A DNA stretch of 64,000 nucleotides from Anaerolineae bacterium (GTDB lineage Bacteria > Chloroflexota > Anaerolineae > UBA4142 > SHND01), in the NCBI GenBank assembly GCA_021463195.1, contig JAJTXZ010000009.1, forward strand, positions 36,480-100,479, in the 5' to 3' direction. The number at the start of each line of letters is the position of its first letter. The stretch's first letter is position 1. The notes under the pieces were generated by a model. That model was given only the letters and a program-made list of their open reading frames with translations, had not been told where the DNA came from and searched no databases. Position numbers and translations under genes: made by a program. Shown here one piece after another: positions 23,478 through 31,446 of this stretch.

Positions 23478-24734
23478 ATGCGCTTGCAATGCACCCTCTG
23501 CGGCAAAACGTACGCGCTCGATTCATTGAAATACGTTTGTCCCGATCACGGCAACGACGGCATTCTCGATGTCGTGTACGATTACGCCGAAATCAATCGC
23601 GTCACGTCACCTGAAAAAATTTCCGCGTCGCGTGAAAATTCGATTTGGCGCTATTGGGATTTATTGCCGTTAAAAAATCGCGCGGATATTCCAAAACTCC
23701 AAGTCGGTTGGACGCCAATGTATCGCGCGAAATTTTTGGGCGCGCAGTTGGGCTTGGAAAATTTGTACATCAAAGACGATGGGCGCAATCCCACCGCGTC
23801 GTACAAAGACCGTCCGAGCGCGGTTGTCGTGGCAAAAGCGCGCGAGTTGGGCGAACGCGTCATCACCACCGCGTCGAGCGGCAACGCGGGCGCGGCGTTG
23901 GCGGGCATGGCGGCAAGCGCGCACATTCCCGCTGTGATTTTCGTGCCCGAATCCGCGCCACAAGCAAAAATCACACAACTGTTGATTTACGGCGCGCGCG
24001 TCTTGCTCGTGCGCGGCACGTATGACCAAGCGAGCGATTTGTGCCTCGCCGCGGCAAAAGAATTTGGCTGGTACTGCCGCAACACCGCGTACAATCCGTA
24101 TACCACCGAAGGCAAAAAAACCGGCGCGCTGGAGATTTGCGAACAGTTGGCAATCTCTAGTCTCCAGTCTCCAATCTCCAAATGGCTCGCGCCTGATAGA
24201 ATTTTCGTCAGCGTCGGCGACGGCAACATCATTGGCGGAATTTGGAAAGGGCTGCGCGATTTGTTTGCGCTCGGTTGGATTGACAAGATGCCAAAACTAA
24301 TGGGCATTCAAGCGGAAGGCAGCGCGGCGTGCTACAACGCGTGGAAGGCGGGAACGGAAGAAATTACCGCGATTGAGGCGCATACGATTGCGGATTCGAT
24401 TGACGTGGGGTTGCCGCGCGATGGACGACGCGCGGTGCGCGCGGTGCGCGCGACGAACGGCGAATTTATCACGGTGAGCGATGAGGAAATTTTGCAAGCG
24501 ATGCCGCAACTCGCGCGCGGCGAAGCGGTGTTTGCGGAACCTGCCGCGTCCGCCGCATACGCCGGACTCGTAAAGGCGGTTCACGCGCAAAAAATTGACC
24601 GCGACGAAACGGTTGTGGTGGTGATTACGGGCAATGGATTAAAAGATGTGAAAAGCGCGATGCGCGCGGCGGGAGAGGCGACGGTGATAGAGCCGACGTT
24701 GGAGGCGGTAAAGAGATTGGAGATTAGAGATTAG
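23478..24734 (+). CDS. Threonine synthase-like PLP enzyme
   Basis: Fold-type II PLP enzyme of 418 residues. An N-terminal zinc-ribbon-like stretch ('LQCTLCGKTYALDSLKYVCPDHG') precedes the catalytic domain, as in many bacterial and archaeal threonine synthases. The PLP lysine lies in 'GRNPTASYKDRPSA', with 'TTASSGNAGAALAGMAA' and 'FVSVGDGNIIGG' as further cofactor contacts. In ygeW clusters such proteins may act on other phospho- or amino-substrates, so biosynthetic threonine synthase is not certain. An in-frame heptamer block (24153-24180) adds 'AISSLQSPISKW' in the middle. The last residues 'RLEIRD' and the TAG stop come from the heptamer array at 24714. Confidence 0.87.
   Translation: MRLQCTLCGKTYALDSLKYVCPDHGNDGILDVVYDYAEINRVTSPEKISASRENSIWRYWDLLPLKNRADIPKLQVGWTPMYRAKFLGAQLGLENLYIKDDGRNPTASYKDRPSAVVVAKARELGERVITTASSGNAGAALAGMAASAHIPAVIFVPESAPQAKITQLLIYGARVLLVRGTYDQASDLCLAAAKEFGWYCRNTAYNPYTTEGKKTGALEICEQLAISSLQSPISKWLAPDRIFVSVGDGNIIGGIWKGLRDLFALGWIDKMPKLMGIQAEGSAACYNAWKAGTEEITAIEAHTIADSIDVGLPRDGRRAVRAVRATNGEFITVSDEEILQAMPQLARGEAVFAEPAASAAYAGLVKAVHAQKIDRDETVVVVITGNGLKDVKSAMRAAGEATVIEPTLEAVKRLEIRD
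24153..24180. repeat. Four-heptamer repeat inside the threonine synthase-like gene
   Basis: ATCTCTA GTCTCCA GTCTCCA ATCTCCA, 28 bp, in frame ('ISSLQSPISK'). Same size and phase as the repeat at 28583-28610. Confidence 0.8.
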
Positions 24735-24748
24735 AGATTGGAGATTGG
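24714..24748. repeat. Five-heptamer array spanning a gene junction
   Basis: AGATTGG AGATTAG AGATTAG AGATTGG AGATTGG. It contains the stop codon of the threonine synthase-like gene and the TTG used as start of the next gene, so the intergenic junction is entirely repeat. Confidence 0.85.
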
Positions 24749-26640
24749 AACGCGCGCGGTTTGCTCCACTCGTTATTCTGGCACTCACATTACTGTGGTA
24801 TGTGGCGTTGGTGATTCGTTTTCCCACGCGCGGCGCGATTGGGACGGATCCCGCGACGTATGTTCAAATGGCGCTTGATCTCGCGCAGCGCGGCACGGTC
24901 GTACACAATTTTCCGCTCTTTACAAAATTATTTAATCAAGGTTTGAGTTGGGACGCGTTTATCACGCCCGGTTATCACATCGTTGGCAAAACGGGATTCG
25001 TCGTGCCAAACTTTGCGTTCGGGTTTCCGCTGCTGCTCGCGTTCGGCTATCGCGTCTTTGGCGAAAACGCGTTGTATTGGATGACGCCGCTGCTCGGCGC
25101 GTTTTCGCTGACAATGACGTTCGCGTTGGCGAATGAATTGTTCCGCGATGTTTCACCAACGCGACGCTATTGGATTGGCGCGCTGGCGGTTTTATTGTTG
25201 GCGACATCGCCGAAACAAATTCAACTGTCGCTCGTGCCAATGTCCGATGTGCCGACGCAACTGTTTTGCGTATTGGCGGTGTGGTGCGCGCTGCGCGTGT
25301 CGCGCCCTGACACAGTACATCACAATTTACCTTTTTGGACGCGGATTTTCGCGGATAAACGCGGATTTCTAAACCGTTTTTTCTGTTTCCGCGTTCATCC
25401 GCGTTTATCCGCGTCCCAATCTGTGATGTGCTGTGACAGGTTTCGGCGATGCAGTTCATTGCAAAGACCTGTCAGGTTTTGTACATTCGCCGCGCTGTGC
25501 GGCCTGGTGCTCGGCATCGCGTATTTGATTCGACATTCCGCGGTAGTATTGTTCGTTCCGCTTGGGATTGCGACATTCCGTTGGGGTAATACGCGGCGTG
25601 AAAAAATTTTGCTGCTTGGCGTCGCGTTGATTGTTTTTGCAATCACGATTTTGCCCGATTTTATTTATCGCGTGAATGTGTTGGGCAGCCCGTTCGCCGT
25701 CGAAAGTCCCGAAAGCGCGCAAGTGAATTTTTATGACGCGCCGCGTCAATTTTTGCAAATGCTCGGCGCATTATTTTCGGTGACGGGCTTTGGACCGATT
25801 GTGATGCTCGCGCCGTTCGCATGGTGGATTCTGTGGCGCGAACAAAAGAGCCATGTTCGACAAATTTGCAATTTGTCAGATGCGCGCATGGAAAACCGCG
25901 AGACAAATTACAAAGTTATCTTACCTTTTCATAGTAGATTCGTGGCAGCCATTTTAATTGCGTGGATTCTCGCGTTCATGCTGTTGCACGCGCCACTCGT
26001 TTTGACCGGCGTGTTTGAAAATAATTTGCGCTATCTCGTTCCCGCGTATCCGGCGCTTGCGCTTTCGATTGCTTTTGGGTTTGTGACGTTGTGGGAATGG
26101 GCGTGGCGCGCATTTCAACCGCGTCGTAAACCGTACCAGATTCGCGTCAAACCGAATCGCTGGGAAATCGCGCTGCTCGGCGCCATCGCCGCAACATTCT
26201 TTTTGGCGCTTTCATTACGCGCATTGATTGGCCCCGAACGCTTTGTCGCGCGCGCGTATGGCTGGATGAGCGAAACGGCGCGGAATGATTTGAACGCGTT
26301 GAATGAAAAATTGCCGCGCGATGCGGTAATTGGCGTTTCGGACCAAATGGCAGGCGCGACATTATTATACGCGCAGCGCGATATTTTTCGCCCAAACAAT
26401 TTTTTAGAACCCGCGCGCGAGTTTCCACAATTTTTACAAACGATGAAAAACGAAAACCGCGCGGTGTTTTTGTTGGGCGAGTGGAATTGCGCGGGGGAGG
26501 CGAGCGAGAGATTGCCAGAGTGGATGGAGGAATATGAGATTGGAGATTGGAGACTGGAGACTCGTCCCGAGTGGCAACGAGAGATTCGAGATTTGCCCTA
26601 CGAATGTTCACAACATCTATATCAATTTAACGGAGAGTAA
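24745..26640 (+). CDS. Polytopic membrane protein, ArnT/PMT-like glycosyltransferase
   Basis: Membrane protein of about 631 residues with eleven or more hydrophobic helices, resembling GT-C glycosyltransferases (ArnT/PMT_2): a first helix, then 'GAIGTDPATYVQMALDLAQRG' with the Asp expected in the first outer loop, and a soluble C-terminal part. The start is uncertain; the frame can open at a TTG inside the heptamer array. A 135-bp palindromic insertion (25306-25440) adds 45 hydrophilic residues between two helices without breaking the frame. A second palindrome (25859-25877, GACAAATT-TGC-AATTTGTC) and a heptamer block at 26537 also sit in the gene. It seems out of place within the catabolic cluster. 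Sugar and acceptor are unknown. Confidence 0.75.
   Translation: MERARFAPLVILALTLLWYVALVIRFPTRGAIGTDPATYVQMALDLAQRGTVVHNFPLFTKLFNQGLSWDAFITPGYHIVGKTGFVVPNFAFGFPLLLAFGYRVFGENALYWMTPLLGAFSLTMTFALANELFRDVSPTRRYWIGALAVLLLATSPKQIQLSLVPMSDVPTQLFCVLAVWCALRVSRPDTVHHNLPFWTRIFADKRGFLNRFFCFRVHPRLSASQSVMCCDRFRRCSSLQRPVRFCTFAALCGLVLGIAYLIRHSAVVLFVPLGIATFRWGNTRREKILLLGVALIVFAITILPDFIYRVNVLGSPFAVESPESAQVNFYDAPRQFLQMLGALFSVTGFGPIVMLAPFAWWILWREQKSHVRQICNLSDARMENRETNYKVILPFHSRFVAAILIAWILAFMLLHAPLVLTGVFENNLRYLVPAYPALALSIAFGFVTLWEWAWRAFQPRRKPYQIRVKPNRWEIALLGAIAATFFLALSLRALIGPERFVARAYGWMSETARNDLNALNEKLPRDAVIGVSDQMAGATLLYAQRDIFRPNNFLEPAREFPQFLQTMKNENRAVFLLGEWNCAGEASERLPEWMEEYEIGDWRLETRPEWQREIRDLPYECSQHLYQFNGE
25306..25440. 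mobile_element. 135-bp palindromic miniature element inserted in frame
   Basis: Outer arms 25306-25324 and 25422-25440 are inverted repeats (17 of 19). Inside them are inverted decamer arrays: ACGCGGATTTTCGCGGATAA... at 25339-25369 and TTTCCGCGTTCATCCGCGTT... at 25386-25414, with about 16 bp between. These decamers are the ones that flank the GxxExxY gene at 32042-32550. The length is exactly 45 codons with no stop, so the host gene stays open. It looks like a gene-free version of that element. Confidence 0.75.
26537..26564. repeat. Four-heptamer repeat near the 3' end of the membrane protein gene
   Basis: AGATTGG AGATTGG AGACTGG AGACTCG, 28 bp in frame, coding for 'EIGDWRLETR'. Confidence 0.8.
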
Positions 26641-26645
26641 TCATC

Positions 26646-28019
26646 ATGTCAGCAATACTGGGCCCCACCTTTGAAGAAATGTTACATCCCCAAAAAATCG
26701 CGCCGGAAATTCGCGCGCAAGCGTTGGAGATGAAAACGCAAGACCCGCTCGACCCCATCAATTTGTTCAACATCACTTGGCGCGATGGGAACAATCAAAT
26801 TTATTATTTCGTCATGCCGAAACAACTCACGGGCGTTGACGCGAATATCGTCGTCTTGTACGGCAAACAATTTCCGACGGGCGCGCACAAAGTCGGCGCG
26901 GCGTATTCGTGTTTGATTGAAAAAGAATTGTTCGGTGAGGTTGACCCGCGCGTGCATACGCTCGTGTGGCCCTCGACGGGCAATTACGGCATCGGCGGCG
27001 CGTGGGTCGGCTGCCGCATGGGTTTCGATTCGCTCGTCGTTTTGCCCGAAGGGATGAGCGCGGAACGCTTTCAGCAAATCGAATCGTATGGCGCGCGCAT
27101 TATCAAGACGCCCGGCTCGGAATCGAACGTCAAAGAAATTTACGACAAGACACATGAACTCGCGCAAAATCCAAACGTTCGCGTTCTCAATCAATTCAGC
27201 GAGATGGGCAATTATCGTTTTCATTATCACGTCACGGGCAACACGATTGTGGAACTCGCGGCGGAATTAAAGAGACTGGAGATTGGAGACGGGAGCATTA
27301 GCGCGTACTGCTCCGCAATGGGCAGCGCGGGAACGATTGCGGCGGGCGACAGATTAAAGCAAGTGTTTGGCACAAAAATTATCGGACTGGAACCGATTCA
27401 ATGCCCGACGCTCTTTAACAATGGTTACGGCGTGCATGATATTCAAGGCATCGGCGACAAGCATGTGACGTGGATTCATAATGTGCTGAATCAAGACGCC
27501 ATCATGTGCATTGATGACATTGAGTCTAAAAAGGGTTTGCAGCTCGTCAGCGAAGAAGCGGGAATGGAAACGCTGCACAAACGTTTTGGCGTGCCGCAAA
27601 GCGATGTGGAAATGATGTCGTCGCTCTTTGGCATCAGCGGCATTTGTAATATTCTCGGCGCGATCAAGACCGCGAAATTTTATGGGATGAATTCACGCGA
27701 CACGATTGTGACGATTGCGACGGACGCGCTCGACCGCTATTATTCCGTGATGGCGGAAATGACGAAAACATACGGCGCGATGGACGAAGCGGAAGCGACG
27801 GCGCGCGCGCATATTTTCCTCGACCAAAAAACGGATTGGATCAAAGAGGGCACGGTGGACGCGCGCAAGCAGTGGCATAATTTAAAATATTACACTTGGG
27901 TGGAACAGCAAGGAAAAAGTGTAGAAGAATTGAACGCGCAGCTCGACCCCGAATGGTGGCTCGCGCATCAACAGCGCGTGAGTGAGATTGACGCAAAACT
28001 CGCGGCGGCGCGCAAATAG
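26646..28019 (+). CDS. PLP-dependent enzyme of the YgeX/cysteine-synthase-like superfamily
   Basis: Fold-type II PLP protein of 457 residues. Seen: 'FPTGAHKVGAAYSCL' with the probable Schiff-base lysine, 'WPSTGNYGIGGAWVGCRMGF' as phosphate/substrate loop, and 'YCSAMGSAGTIAAGDRL', the Gly-rich PLP phosphate-binding loop. It is longer than cysteine synthases. In E. coli the equivalent place in the cluster is held by YgeX, 2,3-diaminopropionate ammonia-lyase; this protein is not an obvious YgeX but could carry out the same elimination. Start ATG 26646 is close to GGAG at 26632. An in-frame heptamer block lies near 27273-27293 ('RLEIGDGS'). The stop TAG merges into the heptamer spacer before SsnA. 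Confidence 0.8.
   Translation: MSAILGPTFEEMLHPQKIAPEIRAQALEMKTQDPLDPINLFNITWRDGNNQIYYFVMPKQLTGVDANIVVLYGKQFPTGAHKVGAAYSCLIEKELFGEVDPRVHTLVWPSTGNYGIGGAWVGCRMGFDSLVVLPEGMSAERFQQIESYGARIIKTPGSESNVKEIYDKTHELAQNPNVRVLNQFSEMGNYRFHYHVTGNTIVELAAELKRLEIGDGSISAYCSAMGSAGTIAAGDRLKQVFGTKIIGLEPIQCPTLFNNGYGVHDIQGIGDKHVTWIHNVLNQDAIMCIDDIESKKGLQLVSEEAGMETLHKRFGVPQSDVEMMSSLFGISGICNILGAIKTAKFYGMNSRDTIVTIATDALDRYYSVMAEMTKTYGAMDEAEATARAHIFLDQKTDWIKEGTVDARKQWHNLKYYTWVEQQGKSVEELNAQLDPEWWLAHQQRVSEIDAKLAAARK
27273..27293. repeat. Three-heptamer repeat inside the PLP-enzyme gene
   Basis: AGACTGG AGATTGG AGACGGG in frame, coding for 'RLEIGDG'. Located between conserved strands of the PLP fold. Confidence 0.7.
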
Positions 28020-28039
28020 AGATTGGAGACTAGAGATTT

Positions 28040-29401
28040 ATGCTCATAACGAACGGCACAATCATCACGCTCGGACGCGAAAATAAAATCATCCCGAACG
28101 GCGCGGTCTTGATTCAAGGCGACAAGATTGCTGCCATTGATGATTCCAATCACCTAATCACCCAATTTCCCAATGAGGAGAAATTGGACGCGCGCGGCAA
28201 AATCGTCATGCCCGGCAATATCTGCGCGCACACGCATTTTTACGGCGCGTTCGCGCGGGGGATGTCTTTGCCGCCCGGACCGCCGCCGAAAAATTTTCCT
28301 GAAATTTTACAGAAACTGTGGTGGCGCATTGACCGCGCGTTGACGCTCGAAGATTCCAAATACAGCGCGCTCGTTTGTCTCGTGGATGCGATTCGGCATG
28401 GCACGACGACGTTGATTGACCATCACGCGTCGCCCAACGCGATTGATGGTTCGCTCGACGTAATCGCGGACGCGGTGAATGAAGCGGGCTTGCGCGCGTG
28501 CCTCTGCTACGAAGTTACAGACCGAAACGGCGTTGAAGGCGCGGCGGCGGGGATTCGAGAAAACGTTAGATTCTTGAACAAAGTCTCTAGTCTCCAATCT
28601 CCAGTCTCCAGTAATGACCTAATACGTGCTACCTTTGGTTTGCACGCGTCATTCACAGTGTCGGATAAAACGCTGGAAAAATGTTTGATGGAACTCGATG
28701 GACTGGACGCGGGGTTTCACGTTCACGTTGCCGAAGATATTTCGGATGAAGATGATGCCGCGCAAAATTTTGGAATGCGCGTGGGCGAACGCTTGAACGC
28801 GCGCGGGATTCTCGGCGCGAAAACGATTGCGGCGCATTGTGTTCATGTTGACGTGGGCGAGATTGATTTGTTCAAACGCACAAGCACAAAAGTTTCGCAT
28901 CAGCCGCGCTCGAACATGAACAATGCGGTGGGCGTGGCGAATGTGTTGGGGATGCTGCGGCACGGCGTCACGGTGGGTTTGGGCAACGATGGTTTTTCCA
29001 ATAATATGTTTTCGGAAATGAAAACCGCGTATCTTTTGCACAAATCGCATCAACGCGACCCGCGCGTGATGGGCGCAGACACGGTATTGGAAATGGCGTA
29101 CGCGAACAATGCGAAAATTTGCGCGAACTTTTGGAACGCGCCCGTCGGCGAATTAGCTGTCGGCGCCTACGCGGACATTGTTTTGCTCGATTACGCGCCG
29201 TTCACCGAAATGAGCGCGGGCAATTTTCCATGGCACGTAATTTTTGGCGTGGACGGTTCGAATGTAACCGACACAATTTGCGGTGGAAAATTATTGATGC
29301 ACAATCGCGTCTTGTTGACGTTGGATGAAGAGGCGATTACGGCAAAAGCGATGGAATTGTCGCGTGGGGTTTGGGAGAGAGTGCAAGAATTGGGTGATTA
29401 G
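28040..29401 (+). CDS. ssnA: SsnA-family amidohydrolase
   Basis: Metal-dependent amidohydrolase of 453 residues, best matched to SsnA, the putative aminohydrolase of purine/selenium-linked clusters; related to guanine and chlorohydrolase enzymes of the AtzA/TrzN group. Metal ligands: 'NICAHTHFYGAFARGM' (HxH near residue 63), 'HVAED' near 233, 'AAHCVHVD' near 268 and an Asp in 'GLGNDGFSNNM' near 319. Cytoplasmic. Start ATG 28040 follows a three-heptamer spacer. Two repeat traces lie inside: 'NHLITQFPNEEK' near residue 34 (octamer family of 29393) and 'KVSSLQSPVSSND' (28583-28610). It is the probable deaminase step feeding the XDH and YgeW steps. Confidence 0.88.
   Translation: MLITNGTIITLGRENKIIPNGAVLIQGDKIAAIDDSNHLITQFPNEEKLDARGKIVMPGNICAHTHFYGAFARGMSLPPGPPPKNFPEILQKLWWRIDRALTLEDSKYSALVCLVDAIRHGTTTLIDHHASPNAIDGSLDVIADAVNEAGLRACLCYEVTDRNGVEGAAAGIRENVRFLNKVSSLQSPVSSNDLIRATFGLHASFTVSDKTLEKCLMELDGLDAGFHVHVAEDISDEDDAAQNFGMRVGERLNARGILGAKTIAAHCVHVDVGEIDLFKRTSTKVSHQPRSNMNNAVGVANVLGMLRHGVTVGLGNDGFSNNMFSEMKTAYLLHKSHQRDPRVMGADTVLEMAYANNAKICANFWNAPVGELAVGAYADIVLLDYAPFTEMSAGNFPWHVIFGVDGSNVTDTICGGKLLMHNRVLLTLDEEAITAKAMELSRGVWERVQELGD
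28583..28610. repeat. Four-heptamer repeat inside ssnA
   Basis: GTCTCTA GTCTCCA ATCTCCA GTCTCCA in frame ('VSSLQSPVSS'). Same 28-bp length as three other in-gene blocks. Confidence 0.8.
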
Positions 29402-29884
29402 GTGGTTGGGTGATTAGGTGATTCGGTGATTAGGTGAGTAGGTGATTGGGAAAGGAGATTTGAGATGCCTGTACAATCTTTGGAAGAGATTGAGATTTTT
29501 AAACTGGCTGAAGAAATTTCTGACAAGTGGTGGAACATTGTGAGCTCGTGGTCTCCTTTTGCCAAAGATACAATTGGCAAGCAGCTTGTTCGCGCGGTGG
29601 ATTCGATTGGCGCAAATATCGCGGAAAGTTATGGGCGTTATCATTTTGCGGAAAAGATAAATCACCTGTATTACTCGCGCGGCTCGCTCTACGAGGCGAA
29701 ATTTTTTGCTCGCCGCGCGCTCAAACGAAAACTTGTTGACCAAGCAACATACGACAACATGCTTGGCGATTTATCAAAACTCGCTCCCATGTTGAACGCA
29801 TATATCAAAAGCAAAAGAACACAAAAGAAAAATGCCTAATCACCCAATCACCCAATCACCCAATTCTCTAATCACCCAATCACC
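29393..29884. mobile_element. Putative mobile element: second four-helix-bundle gene between inverted octamer arrays
   Basis: Left array 29393-29448: seven contiguous octamers, GGTGATTA GGTGGTTG GGTGATTA GGTGATTC GGTGATTA GGTGAGTA GGTGATTG. Right array 29837-29884: six octamers TAATCACC CAATCACC CAATCACC CAATTCTC TAATCACC CAATCACC, the reverse complement. Only the IVP-type gene lies between. The left array contains the SsnA stop codon; the right array encodes 'NHPITQSPNSLITQSP' at the N-terminus of the F420 oxidoreductase. This is the same plan as at 19849-20360 with a different repeat word. Confidence 0.65.
29465..29839 (+). CDS. Four-helix-bundle protein, IVP/S23 family (second copy)
   Basis: Small protein of 124 residues of the same broad family as that at 19942 but only distantly alike: 'SLEEIEIFKLAEEISDKWWNIV' start, 'IGKQLVRAVDSIGANIAESYGRYH', 'KINHLYYSRGSLYEAKFFARRALKRKL'. 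The two proteins share helix pattern and the A-x-S-x-x-x-N-I-A-E segment, so they are not recent copies of each other. A good ribosome binding site, AAAGGAG, lies 29450-29456. The stop overlaps the start of the next gene by eight bases. Role unknown; family members are linked to rRNA intervening sequences and to retroelement accessory proteins. Confidence 0.87.
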   Translation: MPVQSLEEIEIFKLAEEISDKWWNIVSSWSPFAKDTIGKQLVRAVDSIGANIAESYGRYHFAEKINHLYYSRGSLYEAKFFARRALKRKLVDQATYDNMLGDLSKLAPMLNAYIKSKRTQKKNA

Positions 29885-30539
29885 AATTCTGTCAATCATC
29901 GGCGGTACAGGAAAACAGGGAACAGCATTAGCCGCGCGTTTTGCGAAAGCGGGCGTGCAGGTCATCATCGGTTCGCGTGATGCGCAGCGCGGGGCGGACG
30001 CGGCGAACGCATTGAATGCGCGTTTGAATCTGCAAAACGTTTCGGGAACGTCGAATCGCGACGCGGCAAAACAAGGCGATATTGTTTTGTTGTCGGTGCC
30101 GTACGACGGGATGCAACCGATACTTGAAGATTTGTACGACGCGGTAGAAAACAAAATCGTCATCAACATCGCGTCGTCGCTCGACCCCGAAAAAAAGACG
30201 CGCGCGAAAATTCCTGCCGAAGGTTCGATTACGAGTCAGGTGCAAAATTTTTTTGGCGAACGCGCGCGCGTCGTCGCGGCGTTTCAAAATATCTCGCCCG
30301 AAAAATTGGAAAGCGAAGACGCCACGATTGATTCGGATGTGTTGGTGTGCGGCGGCGACAAGGACGCGCGCGAACAAGTTATCGCGTTGTGCAAACAGGC
30401 GGGGATTGACGCGTTCGATGTGGGCGTGTTAGCGAACGCGGTGGCAGTGGAAACATTGACGGCGGTTTTGATTGCGGTGAATGTGAAATATAAAGTCAAA
30501 GGCGCGGGGATTCGATTGACGAGTGTGCCGCGCGGATAG
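29832..30539 (+). CDS. npdG: NADPH:F420 oxidoreductase (F420-dependent NADP reductase)
   Basis: Rossmann-fold oxidoreductase of 235 residues that passes hydride between coenzyme F420 and NADP. The dinucleotide loop is 'LSIIGGTGKQGTALAARFAKAG' beginning near residue 20, followed by 'VIIGSRDAQRG', whose Ser-Arg favours the NADP 2'-phosphate; 'VLLSVPYDGM', 'VVAAFQNISPEKL' and 'DVLVCGGDKDAREQV' are family segments. The conserved protein starts only at residue 19; the preceding residues are encoded by octamer repeats of the element upstream. The stop TAG touches the octamer array before cofE. Its presence beside cofE, cofD and cofC argues for a working F420 system. Confidence 0.9.
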   Translation: MPNHPITQSPNSLITQSPILSIIGGTGKQGTALAARFAKAGVQVIIGSRDAQRGADAANALNARLNLQNVSGTSNRDAAKQGDIVLLSVPYDGMQPILEDLYDAVENKIVINIASSLDPEKKTRAKIPAEGSITSQVQNFFGERARVVAAFQNISPEKLESEDATIDSDVLVCGGDKDAREQVIALCKQAGIDAFDVGVLANAVAVETLTAVLIAVNVKYKVKGAGIRLTSVPRG

Positions 30540-30618
30540 TGCGATAGTGTGGTAGTGCGATAGTGCGATGGTGCGATAGTGTGGTAGTGCGATAGTGTGG
30601 TAGTGCGATAGTGCGATA
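30539..30618. repeat. Ten perfect-length octamers (GTGCGATA family)
   Basis: Uninterrupted octamers GTGCGATA, GTGTGGTA and GTGCGATG, ten in a row, all in one orientation, filling the spacer between the F420 oxidoreductase and cofE. This is the cleanest array of the family. Confidence 0.92.
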
Positions 30619-30634
30619 GTGTCGGGTCAATGGT

Positions 30635-31396
30635 ATGAGTCAACTCGTTCTTACAACCTTGCCGAATATTCCGCTTGTAAAAAATGGCGATGATATTGCG
30701 CGAATTATTTTGAATGGCTTGCGCGACGCGGAAATTGAATTGCGCGAGGGCGATGTGATTGTCATTGCGTCAAAAATTATTTCCAAAGCGGAAGGGCGCG
30801 TGGCGCGTTTGAGCGACGTGACGCCGAGCGCGCGCGCGTTGGAACTCGCGCAAGAAACGGACAAGGACGCGCGCGAAATTGAATTGATGCTGCAAGAATC
30901 GTCTGAGATTGTGCGCGCGCGCAAAGGTTTGATTGTGACGCGGCATCGTTTGGGATTCGTGAGCGCGAACGCGGGAATTGACCATTCGAACGTGCAAAAA
31001 GGCGCGGAAGATTTTGTGTTGTTGCTGCCGCTGGCTCCTGATGTGAGCGCGGCGCGAATTCGAGAAGAGGTAAACAGGGAAACAGGGAAACAAGTCGCGG
31101 TTGTGATTGCGGATTCGCACGGGCGTCCGCATCGCTTGGGAACGATTGGAATTGCGATTGGGAGCGCGGGATTGCCTGCGCTGGAAGATTGGCGCGGACG
31201 ACATGATTTGTTTGGCTATGAATTGAAATACACAGACATTGGTTTGGCGGATATGCTCGCGTCGGCAGCAACATTGTTGTTCGGGCAAGCGCGCGAGGGA
31301 ACGCCAATCGTGCATCTGCGCGGCGCGACATGGTTCGGCAAAAATGGAACCGCGCGGGATTTGGTACGACCGAAAGAGATGGATTTGTTTCCATAG
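30635..31396 (+). CDS. cofE: Coenzyme F420-0:L-glutamate ligase
   Basis: GTP-dependent ligase that adds glutamates to F420-0, 253 residues, the length of stand-alone CofE. Seen: 'NIPLVKNGDDIARII' start, 'EGDVIVIASKIISKAEGR', 'LIVTRHRLGFVSANAGIDHSN' (metal and substrate loop) and 'VVIADSHGRPHRLGTIGIAIG'. In mycobacteria the same domain is fused to a nitroreductase domain (FbiB); here the nitroreductase is a separate gene immediately downstream. 'EEVNRETGKQ' near 150 is encoded by a repeat-like sequence (31072-31092, AAACAGGG words). The stop codon is formed by the following octamer array. Confidence 0.92.
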   Translation: MSQLVLTTLPNIPLVKNGDDIARIILNGLRDAEIELREGDVIVIASKIISKAEGRVARLSDVTPSARALELAQETDKDAREIELMLQESSEIVRARKGLIVTRHRLGFVSANAGIDHSNVQKGAEDFVLLLPLAPDVSAARIREEVNRETGKQVAVVIADSHGRPHRLGTIGIAIGSAGLPALEDWRGRHDLFGYELKYTDIGLADMLASAATLLFGQAREGTPIVHLRGATWFGKNGTARDLVRPKEMDLFP

Positions 31397-31427
31397 TGCG
31401 ATAGTGCGGTAGTGTGTTGGTGCGATA
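31396..31427. repeat. Four octamers (GTGCGATA family)
   Basis: GTGCGATA GTGCGGTA GTGTGTTG GTGCGATA in the spacer between cofE and the nitroreductase-like gene; the cofE TAG stop lies at its left edge. Confidence 0.85.
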
Positions 31428-31446
31428 GTGCCTGCCCTTTCCAACG

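Noticed and set aside
30539..30618. Octamer array considered as a CRISPR array
   Set aside because: Units are 8 bp and contiguous with no unique spacers; no cas genes nearby.
31396..31427. Array pair around cofE (30539 and 31396) as a mobile unit
   Set aside because: Both arrays have the same orientation, so they are not inverted ends, and cofE belongs functionally to its neighbours.
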